The notes beneath the pieces were generated by a model. The model saw only the letters and a program-made list of their open reading frames with translations. It ran no database searches and was not told the origin of the DNA. Made by a program: the position numbers and the translations under genes. Shown here one piece after another: positions 24,479 to 31,903 of a stretch of 64,000 nt of DNA. How positions within the stretch are numbered: the first letter of the stretch is position 1; each line of letters begins with the position of its first letter. The stretch is from Microbispora catharanthi (lineage in GTDB: Bacteria; Actinomycetota; Actinomycetes; Streptosporangiales; Streptosporangiaceae), in NCBI RefSeq assembly GCF_006334915.2, contig NZ_VDMA02000001.1, forward strand, positions 62,001-126,000, given 5' to 3'.

Positions 24479-25450
24479 GTGACTACTCGCAAACTCATCT
24501 CCACGCGCTTCACCTCCTCCAGCACCGCGGACGAGGTGCTGCGAGGGGTCGACCTCACCGGCGTCCGCGCGATCGTGACCGGAGGTTCCTCCGGAATCGG
24601 GACTGAGACGGCTCGTGCGCTGACCTCTGCCGGAGCGGAGGTAACACTCGCTGTCCGGAACACGGCCGCGGGTGACGCTGTCTCCGACACGATCGCGAAG
24701 TCGACCGGAGGGATCCGGCCCCGAGTCGTCCGGCTCGACCTCGCCGACAGGACCACCGTCGCGCGATTCGTCGACGCGTGGAACGGTCCGCTTCACCTGC
24801 TGATCAACAACGCGGGCGTGGTCACCGGTGGCCTCGAACGGACGTGTGAGGGCTGGGAGCTGCAATTCGCGACGAACCATCTCGGCCACTTCGCCCTGGC
24901 CATCGGCCTTCACGACGCCCTGGCCCGGGGAGCGATCGACCGCGACGGAGCACGGATCGTCTCGGTCAGTTCGACCGCGCACATGCGTTCGGGCATCGAC
25001 TTCGACGACCTCCACTTCGAGCGTCGCAGCTACGACCCGCAGATTGCCTACGCTCAATCGAAGACGGCGAACTCTCTGTTCGCCGTCGAGGCGACCCGCC
25101 TCTGGGCTTCCGACGGCATCGTTGCCAACACGGTGAACCCCGGCGGTGTCGCGACGGGACTGCAGCGCAACTTCACAGCGCAGCAGAAGGCGTCGCTCGA
25201 CGCGGCCGAGGCCGCCGGAGTCTTCACCTACAAAACGGTCGAGCAGGGAGCCGCCACCAGCATCGTCGCGGCCGTCGCCCCGGAGTTCGCTCACTCCGGA
25301 GGCCACTACCTCGACGATTCACAAGAGGCTTACACCGTGCCGGACGACGCCGACCTCGCGCAGCACCCGCACGGTGTCAAGGAATGGGCGCTCGATCCCG
25401 CCGCCGCCAAGCGCCTCTGGACGGTCTCGACCGACCTGCTCCGCGTCTGA
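24479..25450 (+). CDS. Short-chain dehydrogenase/reductase
   Basis: A 323-residue cytosolic NAD(P)-dependent oxidoreductase. Motifs: VTGGSSGIGTETARAL (cofactor binding), LDLADRTTV, LLINNAGVVTGG, VSVSSTAHM (Ser), YAQSKTANSL (catalytic Tyr/Lys) and VNPGGVATGL. It resembles the retinol-dehydrogenase/WWOX-like branch with an extended C-terminus. The start is placed at GTG 24479, eight bases after a TATAGT -10 and without a ribosome site, so it is probably leaderless. The divergent TetR regulator is its likely repressor. Substrate unknown. Confidence 0.9.
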   Translation: MTTRKLISTRFTSSSTADEVLRGVDLTGVRAIVTGGSSGIGTETARALTSAGAEVTLAVRNTAAGDAVSDTIAKSTGGIRPRVVRLDLADRTTVARFVDAWNGPLHLLINNAGVVTGGLERTCEGWELQFATNHLGHFALAIGLHDALARGAIDRDGARIVSVSSTAHMRSGIDFDDLHFERRSYDPQIAYAQSKTANSLFAVEATRLWASDGIVANTVNPGGVATGLQRNFTAQQKASLDAAEAAGVFTYKTVEQGAATSIVAAVAPEFAHSGGHYLDDSQEAYTVPDDADLAQHPHGVKEWALDPAAAKRLWTVSTDLLRV

Positions 25451-25573
25451 CCTCTAACGCGAGCTGGTCGAAGCCGGCGGGGAAGCAGTTCCCGGCTGCC
25501 GGCGCGTCGCCCGCCGTGCGCTCCGGGCTGGCGATCGCTACGGCGGGCAGGCCCGAGTAGACGCGTAAGTTCG

Positions 25574-25945
25574 GTGGACGCGCTGGTCGACATCACCACG
25601 GGTGAGGGAACGCTGGCCGCGACCGGAGGCCACAGGTTCTGGGTGCAGGGTCGGGGATGGACGCCCGCTGAGGCCCTCCACCCGGGAGACGCCCTGCGGA
25701 ACCCGTCCGGCGGGGCCGTGGGCGTGCCGGCGGTCTCGGTCGGACGACGTCATGCGCCGAGCGAGCTCGTCACCAACCCCGACCGAGCCCTGGCGATCCA
25801 GTGGGGACGCATCGAAGCCCTGTCGTCCGGCAGCGGGGTGGACTGGAGAGTCATAGCCGACCGGAAGAACAAGCTCGGGACCGCGTGGGAGCTGTACCGG
25901 CTCCGGACGTCGTACAGGCTCGCAACAAGGAATGGGGGGACATGA
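25574..25945 (+). pseudogene. HINT-domain fragment, probably from a polymorphic toxin
   Basis: The first ~50 residues (VDITTGEGTLAATGGHRFWVQGRGWTPAEALHPGDAL) are the middle of a Hedgehog/intein-type self-splicing fold, with the TxxHxFWV block. Such pretoxin-HINT modules lie between the delivery part and the toxin tip of secreted polymorphic toxins. The delivery part and the N-terminal HINT block with its Cys/Ser are missing. About 70 residues follow (WGRIEALSSGSGVDWRVIADRK, WELYRLRTSYRLATRNGG) that I cannot assign to a toxin family, although third-position GC bias indicates genuine coding sequence. The GTG start is arbitrary. It overlaps a small downstream gene by ATGA. Confidence 0.5.
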
Positions 25946-26166
25946 AGTTCTACATGAACCCGAACGGCAGGTTCGTCGAGGTGAAGCCGAATCCAGAGCT
26001 GTGGTGTCCGGACATCCGTGAACGCCTGAACCAACGCCCGATGCCGGGCCCGGCGACTCGCCGGTCCCGGCATCGCGGTGTCGTCGTCCTTCTCAACGTC
26101 GTCGACCGTCACTGCTGGTTACAGGCAAGGGTTCACTGCGCAGGCGCCAGCACCGGGCTGTTGTGA
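25942..26166 (+). CDS. Small protein coupled to the HINT fragment
   Basis: A 74-residue product starts at an ATG that overlaps the previous stop (ATGA) and follows a GGGGGG ribosome site. It begins MKFYMNPNGRFVEVKPNPELWCPDIRERLNQRP and is basic further on. No family is recognised. Its position right behind a toxin-type HINT fragment is where an immunity gene would be, but nothing else supports that. Its last 34 bp overlap the 3' end of the SnoaL-like gene on the other strand, which lowers confidence. Confidence 0.35.
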   Translation: MKFYMNPNGRFVEVKPNPELWCPDIRERLNQRPMPGPATRRSRHRGVVVLLNVVDRHCWLQARVHCAGASTGLL

Positions 26167-26546
26167 TAGGCGGCGATCAGCCACTGGCCGTCCCGCTTCT
26201 CGAAGACCCAGGTCGCGTTCACCTTACGCACGTCATCTGGGACCTCGGTCTCGCCGGGGAACAGGATGGCGGATTCGCTGATGACGATCGCGCCGTCCCT
26301 GCCGACGAAGCGGATGCCGAGCTGCTTGTTGTAGGTCGAGCTGCCCTTGAGCGGCCCCTCGAAGGCCAGGGCCATGCTCTGACGGATCACGTCACGGCTG
26401 TCGCGGAGCGAGCCGGTCATGATGGCGGTCGCATCCGCGGTGTAGTTGGCGACCATGCCGTCGGCGTCGCCGGCCTCCCACGCCTTATAGGAGTCAGCCA
26501 GTACGGCCTTGATGGCGGCCTCGTCTGCCGCACGACTGTTCGACAT
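26133..26546 (-). CDS. SnoaL-like/DUF4440 (SgcJ/EcaC family) protein
   Basis: A 137-residue cytosolic protein of the NTF2-like alpha+beta barrel fold: AADEAAIKAVLADSYKAWEAGDADGMVANYTADATAIMTG, RDVIRQSMALAFEGPLKGS, RFVGRDGAIVISESAILFPGE and ATWVFEKRDGQWLIAAYHNSPV. These are typical of SgcJ/EcaC-type SnoaL relatives. The ATG is preceded by GGGAGA. Many relatives are small-molecule-binding or isomerase proteins of unknown substrate. No obvious partner gene. Confidence 0.85.
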   Translation of the reverse strand: MSNSRAADEAAIKAVLADSYKAWEAGDADGMVANYTADATAIMTGSLRDSRDVIRQSMALAFEGPLKGSSTYNKQLGIRFVGRDGAIVISESAILFPGETEVPDDVRKVNATWVFEKRDGQWLIAAYHNSPVLAPAQ

Positions 26547-26862
26547 TGGATTCTCCCTTGTGATCGATTCGCCCGAGGTACTCCGGCGAGTTCGTGAGTA
26601 CATACCGGCGGTGGGGTCGGAACTCATCGCGGCAGATGAAAATCCGTCTCTCCGTCTTCGAGGGCGGCCTGGTGGCTGCCGTTCCGCCGGGCGTTGTACG
26701 CGCAACCCGAAGTGGCGCGAGATCCCGGTCACCGCTTGGCTGTTGAGACGCTGACCCTTCCTGGGGTCACAGGGGCAGTGAACCGGCGCGCCGCCAGGCC
26801 CGTCCTTACAGGGCAGACAATCCGCAGCCCTGGAGGACACATGCTTCGTCGTCTCCTCGTCT
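26547..26862. other. Intergenic stretch between SnoaL-like and GH43 genes
   Basis: No gene is supported. A hairpin-forming TGACCC-ttcctg-GGGTCA lies at 26752-26769 and could act as a weak terminator for the GH43 gene. Otherwise nothing is recognised. Confidence 0.35.
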
Positions 26863-28293
26863 TCAGTAGACGTAGGGCCAGTCGGCGCTGTCCCAGCCGA
26901 GCTTGTTGATGCCGAGGCGGGAGGAGCCGTCGTCGGCGTACCAGTGGTAGAAGAGGATGTCTCCGTCGTTGTCGGCGAGAACGGCCTGGTGGCCGGGACC
27001 GTGGATGCTCCCGTGCCCGGCCAGCACCTGCGTGCCGCCCCCTGACGTCATCGCCGTCCCGTTGCGGTCGACGTACGGGCCGGTGACCGAAGTGGAGCGG
27101 CCCACCATGATGCGGTAGGTGCTGGACGCGCCCTTGCAGCACAGGTCGAAGGAGACGAACTGGTAGTAGTAGCCGCCGTGCCGGTAGATGAACGGCGCCT
27201 CGATCGCGCCGCCGTTGCGGCCGGCGATGCTGCGGATCGTGCCGTCCAGCCGCTTGCCGGTGGCCGGGTCGAGCTGGACCATCTTGATCCCCGACCAGAA
27301 CGAGCCGAAGTCGAGCCACCAGCGGCCCTGGTCGTCGATGACGAGGTTGGGGTCGATGGCGTTCCAGTTGTCGGAGGTGGTCGACTCGACGACCAGGCCC
27401 TGGTTGCTCCACGATCCCGACGCGCCGGTCGTGCTGGTGGCCAGGAAGATGCCCGAGTGGTTGGAGCCGAAGGTCGAGGCCGCGTAGTACATGTAGTACT
27501 TGCCGTTGACGTAGGTGATGTCCGGCGCCCACAGGGTGTTGCTGCCGTTGGTGTAGGCATGCGTCCAGGAGGCCCCGCCGGGGAACGCCACGCCCGCGTT
27601 ACGCCAGGTGGTCCGGTCGGTCGAGGTCTTGAGCACGATGTTGTCGCCCGTGTGCGCGAGCAGGTAGGTGCCGTCCGGCTTCTTGGTCACCTCGGGGTCG
27701 TGCACGGTGATGTCACCGGTGACGTAGCCCGGGTCGGGGTAGGAGGTGACCTTGACGAGCTGCCACTGCTGGTTGGCGCCGTTGAGGTCGGCGTACTGGG
27801 AGACGCGGCCGCCGTCGGCGGTGGACCACTCCCAGACTTCGAGGGCCTTGCCGCTGTTGCGGTTGATCAGCTTGACGTATCCGCTGTCGGTGTCGACGAC
27901 CCGGAACTGCTGGTTGGTGGCGTTCTTGTCGGTGTACTGGATGACGTCGGCGCCGTCGGCCGTGGAGCGGCCGGAGATGTCGACGACCTTGCCGCTGTGG
28001 CGCGATCTGAGGCGGTAGTAGCCGCCGCCGGAGTCGACGAACTGCCACTGCTGCCAGGCGCCGTCGTTGCGGGACCACTGCACCAGGGGCGCGCCGTCGT
28101 TCGTCGCCATGTTGTAGACGTCCAGCGCCTTGCCGCTGTTGCGGTTGACCAGCACGTACGACGCGCTCGTGTCGACGCTCGCCGCATGGGCGGCACCGGC
28201 GGCCACGACGGATGGACAGATCGCGAGCAGCGCCAGGATCGCCAGGGCGAGGATGCGGCGCGGCCATGCGGGAGAACGTACGGAGGTCTCCAT
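26863..28293 (-). CDS. Secreted arabinan endo-1,5-alpha-L-arabinosidase-like GH43 with CBM13
   Basis: A 476-residue secreted enzyme. A signal peptide (AWPRRILALAILALLAICPSVVAAG) is followed by an N-terminal ricin-type beta-trefoil (CBM13, residues ~45-180) with three NRNSGKALDVY/HSGKVVDISG/NRNSGKALEVW repeats and QQWQF motifs. The GH43 five-blade propeller follows with catalytic Asp199 (TVHDPEV), Asp314 (NAIDPNLV) and Glu365 (GAIEAPFIY). The pattern best fits endo-arabinanases. It would cut arabinan chains outside the cell together with the GH54 enzyme. A LacI-type site related to the abfB operator lies 41 bp upstream. Confidence 0.93.
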   Translation of the reverse strand: METSVRSPAWPRRILALAILALLAICPSVVAAGAAHAASVDTSASYVLVNRNSGKALDVYNMATNDGAPLVQWSRNDGAWQQWQFVDSGGGYYRLRSRHSGKVVDISGRSTADGADVIQYTDKNATNQQFRVVDTDSGYVKLINRNSGKALEVWEWSTADGGRVSQYADLNGANQQWQLVKVTSYPDPGYVTGDITVHDPEVTKKPDGTYLLAHTGDNIVLKTSTDRTTWRNAGVAFPGGASWTHAYTNGSNTLWAPDITYVNGKYYMYYAASTFGSNHSGIFLATSTTGASGSWSNQGLVVESTTSDNWNAIDPNLVIDDQGRWWLDFGSFWSGIKMVQLDPATGKRLDGTIRSIAGRNGGAIEAPFIYRHGGYYYQFVSFDLCCKGASSTYRIMVGRSTSVTGPYVDRNGTAMTSGGGTQVLAGHGSIHGPGHQAVLADNDGDILFYHWYADDGSSRLGINKLGWDSADWPYVY

Positions 28294-28333
28294 GGGGGGT
28301 GCCTCTCGTCGGGACGGACGGTAAAGGTATCGA

Positions 28334-28347
28334 TGTGAGCGTTAACA
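28334..28347. promoter_or_regulatory. LacI-type operator TGTGAGCGTTAACA
   Basis: The 14-bp site differs at two positions from the perfect palindrome TGTTAGCGCTAACA in front of abfB and lies at a similar distance (41 bp) from the GH43 start. Shared regulation is inferred. Confidence 0.6.
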
Positions 28348-28581
28348 AACGCGGTCCGGAGTTGCCCTCGATCATGCTGTCGTTCACCGGAGATCGCCGC
28401 TCAGTGTCAGCGTCGGCTCCCGCGTCGTCAAGGGCCCCCGTCAAACGGCGCCGGTGCGCCCCGCGCTCGCCCGGCCGCGTACGCGCGCGATGAAAACGCT
28501 TGCGAGAACTCGGGTCGCCGGGCGGGAATCGTCCGCTTGACCTGCTTCCGGCGCTCGGGACCGGTCGTCGAGGTCTCCCGG

Positions 28582-28764
28582 TCAGGCGAGGCGTCCTTCC
28601 GGCGCCGAGAATGCGGCGACGGCGGTGAAAGTTTCTCTCCGCGCGCCGCGCCTCGCGTCGATGTCGAGCACGGCCACCGCGGCGGCGCTCCGGGCGAACC
28701 GGAGCGCCGCCGCGCGGCAGATCCCGCTGACGATCCCGGTGACCAGGCCCGCCTTTCGCGAAGT
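28582..28764 (-). pseudogene. Short-chain dehydrogenase N-terminal remnant
   Basis: The minus strand encodes KAGLVTGIVSGICRAAALRF, then ARSAAAVAVLDIDARRGARRETF, ending at a stop at 28582. This is the first ~45 residues of an SDR (consensus KVALVTGAGSGIGRAAALAFA...GAAVAVADID), with the glycine motif already damaged (SGIC). Catalytic and C-terminal parts are absent. It lies directly behind the small EthD-like gene, which may once have been its operon partner. Confidence 0.65.
28679..28713. terminator. Strong hairpin behind the EthD-like gene
   Basis: GCGGCGGCGCTCCGG / CCGGAGCGCCGCCGC form a perfect 15-bp stem with loop GCGAA, 57 bp past the EthD-like stop. It lies inside the SDR remnant, so it may be a new terminator or a coincidence of repetitive Ala/Arg codons. 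Confidence 0.5.
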
Positions 28765-28769
28765 GCCGC

Positions 28770-29087
28770 TTATGCCAGCGCCTCGTGGTTCGCCCAGGCG
28801 ACCTTGTACGGGTGCCGGGACTGCCAGCGGTCGATGACCTCGTGCATGCCCGGCGCGGTGAACGCCTTCGCGAGGGCGTCGGTGTCGGCGACGGCCACCT
28901 GCACGATCGCGGTCGCGATCAGGGCCGGAATGGCCTCCTCGCCAGGGATGGGAATGTGGCGCCGGGTCGCGACCGACTGCACGAAACCGGAGTCGAGCAT
29001 GACCTGTTCGATATCCGTGAGGTACTGGTCGAGCTCGGCGTCGGGCAGCGGCTGGTGGAAGGAGACAATCATCGTGTGGTTGATCAC
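28770..29087 (-). CDS. Small ferredoxin-like alpha+beta protein (EthD/Dabb-like)
   Basis: A 105-residue protein with the beta-alpha-beta-beta pattern of dimeric alpha/beta barrels: MIVSFHQPLPDAELDQYLTDIEQVMLDSGFVQSVATRRHI and IVQVAVADTDALAKAFTAPGMHEVIDRWQSRHPYKVAWAN. The exact family is uncertain. The start is placed at GTG 29087, with ATG 29072 as alternative; neither has a strong ribosome site. It is divergent from a LysR regulator 70 bp away, which usually controls such a neighbour. Confidence 0.6.
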   Translation of the reverse strand: MINHTMIVSFHQPLPDAELDQYLTDIEQVMLDSGFVQSVATRRHIPIPGEEAIPALIATAIVQVAVADTDALAKAFTAPGMHEVIDRWQSRHPYKVAWANHEALA

Positions 29088-29157
29088 GCAGCCATTCTGG
29101 GCTCCGTACGGCACCCGCGTCCAAGACCGGTTCGCCATTCGGCGATAACCTGGAGGC

Positions 29158-30078
29158 ATGGTCGAACTGGAGACTCGCGAGCTCGAGTACTTCGTCGCAC
29201 TGGCCGACGAGCTGCACTTCGGCCGGGCCGCAGTCCGGCTCTCGATCGCCCAGCCGGCGCTGTCGAAGGCCATCCGACGGATCGAGAGCCGGCTCGGTGT
29301 CCCGCTCTTCATCCGCTCCAGCCGGCACGTCGAGCTCACCCCGGCAGGGAAGGCGTTGCAGGAACATGGCCGGCACGCGCTCAACGCGGTCAGCGCCGCC
29401 ATCCGGCACGCCCAGCGTGCCGGCGACGTCCAGGCCCACCTGCGGCTCGTGCTCAAACCCGGCGGCGACGCGGGCCTGCTCTCCGGGCTCCTGGCCGAAT
29501 ACGCGCACCAGCCCGACGCCCGCCAGGTGGACATCCTGTTCAGCGGCCCGGCCGATCGCGCCGACTTCCTGCGTGACGGCCGGGCCGACGTCGGCCTGCT
29601 CTACGCGCCGTTCGATGACCTCGACGGCCTGGCCCACGAGACGCTGCACACCGAGGATCGCGTGGTCATCGTTCCGGCCGGACACCGGCTGGCCGGGCAC
29701 ACTTCGGTGCGCATGTCCGATCTGGAGGGTGAGACGCTACCCCGCTGGAAAGGAATACCCGGGGGCGACGGCACCGGTCCCGAGGTCGCCGACGTGGTCC
29801 AGATGCTCCAGATGATCACGGTGGGCCGGATGATCGGGGTGCTGCCCCGCTCGCTGGTCGAACCGGTCCCGGCCGGCCTGGTCTGCGTCCCGGTGGCCGA
29901 CGCGCCGCCCAGCCGCCTGGTGCTCGCCTGGATCGAACAGGACCGCCGACCGTTGGTCGCCTCGTTCGTGGCCGCCGCACTCAGGTCGCGCCGGGACAAG
30001 ACTCGATCAGACATCGACGAACCTGACGCGCCGCGCCCCGTTCTGTCGGCGGACCAGTCCCGTGGCGCCGTTCGATGA
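29158..30078 (+). CDS. LysR-family transcriptional regulator
   Basis: A 306-residue regulator with the canonical N-terminal winged helix (LETRELEYFVALADELHFGRAAVRLSIAQPALSKAIRRIESRLGVPLFIRSSRHVELTPAG) and a periplasmic-binding-protein-like effector domain (LLYAPFDDLDGLAHETLHTEDRVVIVPAGHRLAG). The ATG follows GGAGG. It is divergent from the small EthD-like gene, the likely target. The inducer is unknown. Confidence 0.93.
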   Translation: MVELETRELEYFVALADELHFGRAAVRLSIAQPALSKAIRRIESRLGVPLFIRSSRHVELTPAGKALQEHGRHALNAVSAAIRHAQRAGDVQAHLRLVLKPGGDAGLLSGLLAEYAHQPDARQVDILFSGPADRADFLRDGRADVGLLYAPFDDLDGLAHETLHTEDRVVIVPAGHRLAGHTSVRMSDLEGETLPRWKGIPGGDGTGPEVADVVQMLQMITVGRMIGVLPRSLVEPVPAGLVCVPVADAPPSRLVLAWIEQDRRPLVASFVAAALRSRRDKTRSDIDEPDAPRPVLSADQSRGAVR

Positions 30079-30194
30079 GGGTGCCGGGTCGATCCGTATC
30101 GTCGCGGCGTGTGCCGCGGGGCTCGCGACGAGGGCGCCGGCCCCCACCCGGATCTGCCCGTGGCTGTCCTTTGTGCCGCCTGGTATCAGCGGGA

Positions 30195-30415
30195 ACTGGC
30201 GCGATCTGCCACGGCCCGCAGGCGCCGGCCGCGCTGGGCCTGCTGCGCGGCCGTACCACGGCGGCGTTCCCACCTTGCGGGCCAGCATGGAGATGGCCGG
30301 TGCGACCTTCGTAGACGGCCCGGCCGTGGTGGACGGCCCGATGGTCTCCTGTCGTGGCCGGCCGGACCTGCCCGAACGGTCGCGTGAGTTCATGCGCGTG
30401 CTGGAGGGCGCGAAC
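30195..30415 (+). pseudogene. DJ-1/PfpI-family remnant, frameshifted
   Basis: GAICHGPQAPAALGLLRGRTTAAFP is read in one frame and VDGPAVVDGPMVSCRGRPDLPERSREFMRVLE in another. Together they match the C-terminal half of DJ-1/PfpI proteins: the nucleophile elbow AICHGP, then FVD...VVVDGNLVTSRxPxDLPAFMxxL. At least one frameshift lies between 30230 and 30300, and the N-terminus is not found. Confidence 0.65.
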
Positions 30416-30461
30416 GCGTCGGTGCGAGGTGATTCGACCGATCGTGCCGCCATCCACGACG

Positions 30462-30575
30462 CCGGTGGTGCACCGCGACCTCAAGCCGGGCATCGCCCGC
30501 CTCGGCGTGGGTGACGGCCGGCACCACCGAAGGACTCCTCGGCACCCCCACCTATATGGCGGCCGCGGGCTGGAG
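30462..30575 (+). pseudogene. Ser/Thr protein kinase remnant
   Basis: PVVHRDLKPGIARL in one frame is followed in another by VTAGTTEGLLGTPTYMAAAGWSG. These correspond to the catalytic loop HRDLKPxN, the GIARL that follows the DFG motif and the activation segment GTPxYMAPE of Hanks-type kinases. The stretch between HRDLKP and GIARL is deleted and the frame is broken, so only about 40 residues remain. Confidence 0.6.
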
Positions 30576-30633
30576 CGGACCGTCACGTGCCGGCACCTCT
30601 CCCTCGCTTCTGAGTCCGTCAACTGACTAGGAG

Positions 30634-30686
30634 TGGACAAGTGGTCTCGAAGGCCGCTACGGTTCTTCTCAGTCAGTCAGCTAACT
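30634..30686 (+). promoter_or_regulatory. Promoter and operator-like dyad of the NmrA operon
   Basis: TGGACA (30634-30639), an 18-nt spacer and TACGGT (30658-30663) fit a vegetative promoter. Just downstream, AGTCAGCTAACT (30675-30686) is a palindrome with one mismatched pair inside a run of AGTC/ACTC repeats. It overlaps the expected transcript start, as a repressor site would. The regulator is not encoded nearby. Confidence 0.45.
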
Positions 30687-30702
30687 CACTCAGGAGCCAA
30701 TC

Positions 30703-31518
30703 ATGATCGTGGTAACGGGTGCCACCGGAAACGTCGGCGGCCAGGTGGTCGCGCTGCTCACCGCCGCGGGCGAGCGGGTGACCGCCGTCTCCCGGCGGAC
30801 CGCCGAGCTGCCCGAGGGCGTACGGCATGTGCGAGCCGACCTGGACGACCCCGCCGGGCTGAAGGACGCCTTCGACGGTGCGGACGCGCTGTTCCTGCTG
30901 GTGGCCGGTCAGGACCCGCGGGCGATCCTCGACGCCGCCCGCGCCGGCGGGGTCCGGCGTGTCGTCCTGCTGTCCTCGCAGGGGGCGGGGACCAGGCCGG
31001 AGTTCTACCGCCACCCCGCCGCCTTCGAGGACGCGGTGCGCCGGTCCGGCCTGGAGTGGACGATCCTGCGGCCCGGCGGCTTCCACTCCAACGCCTACGC
31101 CTGGGCGGAGTCCATCCGCGGCGGCCGTACGGCCGCCGCCCCGTTCGGTGACACCGGCCTGCCGACCATCGACCCGGCCGACATCGCCGAGGTCGCCGCG
31201 ACCGTCCTGCGCGAGGACGGGCATGCCGGCCGCGTCTACGAACTGACCGGTCCCGCGCTGACCACGCCGCGGGAACGGGCGGCGGCGATCGGCGCCGCGG
31301 TGGGCACGCCGGTGCGGTTCGCCGAACAGACCCGGGAGGAGGCCCGGGCGCAGATGCTGCAGTTCATGCCCGAACAGGTGGTGGAAGGGACGCTCGCCAT
31401 CCTGGGGGAGCCGACGGACGCCGAGCGGCAGGTCAGCCCGGACGTCGAGCGCGTCCTCGGCCGTGCTCCCCGATCCTTCGCCGACTGGGCGGGCCGCAAC
31501 GTCGCCGCCTTCCGATGA
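30703..31518 (+). CDS. NmrA/NAD(P)H-binding reductase-like protein
   Basis: A 271-residue Rossmann protein: IVVTGATGNVGGQVVALL (cofactor loop), VSRRTAELPEGVRHVRADLDD, ARAGGVRRVVLLSSQGAG, WTILRPGGFHSNAY and IDPADIAEVAATVL. The layout matches the NmrA/NAD(P)H azoreductase-like atypical SDRs; no YxxxK catalytic pair is evident. The ATG has AGGAG. It overlaps the next gene by ATGA and begins an operon with a PPOX protein and a haloalkane-dehalogenase-like enzyme, suggesting a detoxification or redox module. Confidence 0.88.
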   Translation: MIVVTGATGNVGGQVVALLTAAGERVTAVSRRTAELPEGVRHVRADLDDPAGLKDAFDGADALFLLVAGQDPRAILDAARAGGVRRVVLLSSQGAGTRPEFYRHPAAFEDAVRRSGLEWTILRPGGFHSNAYAWAESIRGGRTAAAPFGDTGLPTIDPADIAEVAATVLREDGHAGRVYELTGPALTTPRERAAAIGAAVGTPVRFAEQTREEARAQMLQFMPEQVVEGTLAILGEPTDAERQVSPDVERVLGRAPRSFADWAGRNVAAFR

Positions 31519-31892
31519 GCCTGACCGAGGCGTTCCTGGCCGAGCCGTCGGTGGCGACCCTGACCACCCTCCGCCCAGACGGCTCCCCGCACGTGGCGGC
31601 CGTGCGCTTCACCTGGGACCACCGAGCGGCCCTGGCCCGCGTGCTGACCGTGGCCTCCTCTCGCAAGGCCCGAAATCTGGCCGCCGGCTCCGGTGGCCGG
31701 GCCGCGCTCTGCCAGGTGGACGGGTTCCGCTGGATCACGCTCGAAGGTCCCGCCGCCGTCCACGACGACTCCGGCCGCGTCGGCGAGGCGGTCCGTCGCT
31801 ACGCCGGCCGCTACGGCGCCGCCCCGCCCAACCCGCCCGGCCGTGTCGTCATCGAGATCGCGGTCGATCGAATCATGAAGCTCAACCTCTGA
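31515..31892 (+). CDS. PPOX-class (F420/FMN) oxidoreductase
   Basis: A 125-residue split-barrel flavin/deazaflavin-binding protein: FLAEPSVATLTTLRPDGSPHVAAVRFTWD, TVASSRKARNLAAG, AALCQVDGFRWITLEGPAAV and RVVIEIAVDRIMKLNL. This is the usual pattern of actinobacterial PPOX-class F420-dependent enzymes. The start codon overlaps the NmrA stop (ATGA). The cofactor, F420 or FMN, cannot be decided from sequence by eye. Confidence 0.88.
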   Translation: MSLTEAFLAEPSVATLTTLRPDGSPHVAAVRFTWDHRAALARVLTVASSRKARNLAAGSGGRAALCQVDGFRWITLEGPAAVHDDSGRVGEAVRRYAGRYGAAPPNPPGRVVIEIAVDRIMKLNL

Positions 31893-31903
31893 AAGGACCT
31901 GTC

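Larger units (their letters stand above)
30079..30633. other. Gene graveyard between lysR and the NmrA operon
   Basis: No intact gene. It contains recognisable pieces of a DJ-1/PfpI protein and of a serine/threonine kinase, described separately. Small frames here are fragments or shadows. Confidence 0.6.

Noticed and set aside
26752-26769. TGACCC/GGGTCA hairpin as a TetR operator
   Set aside because: No regulator gene nearby and it lies downstream of GH43; at best a weak terminator.
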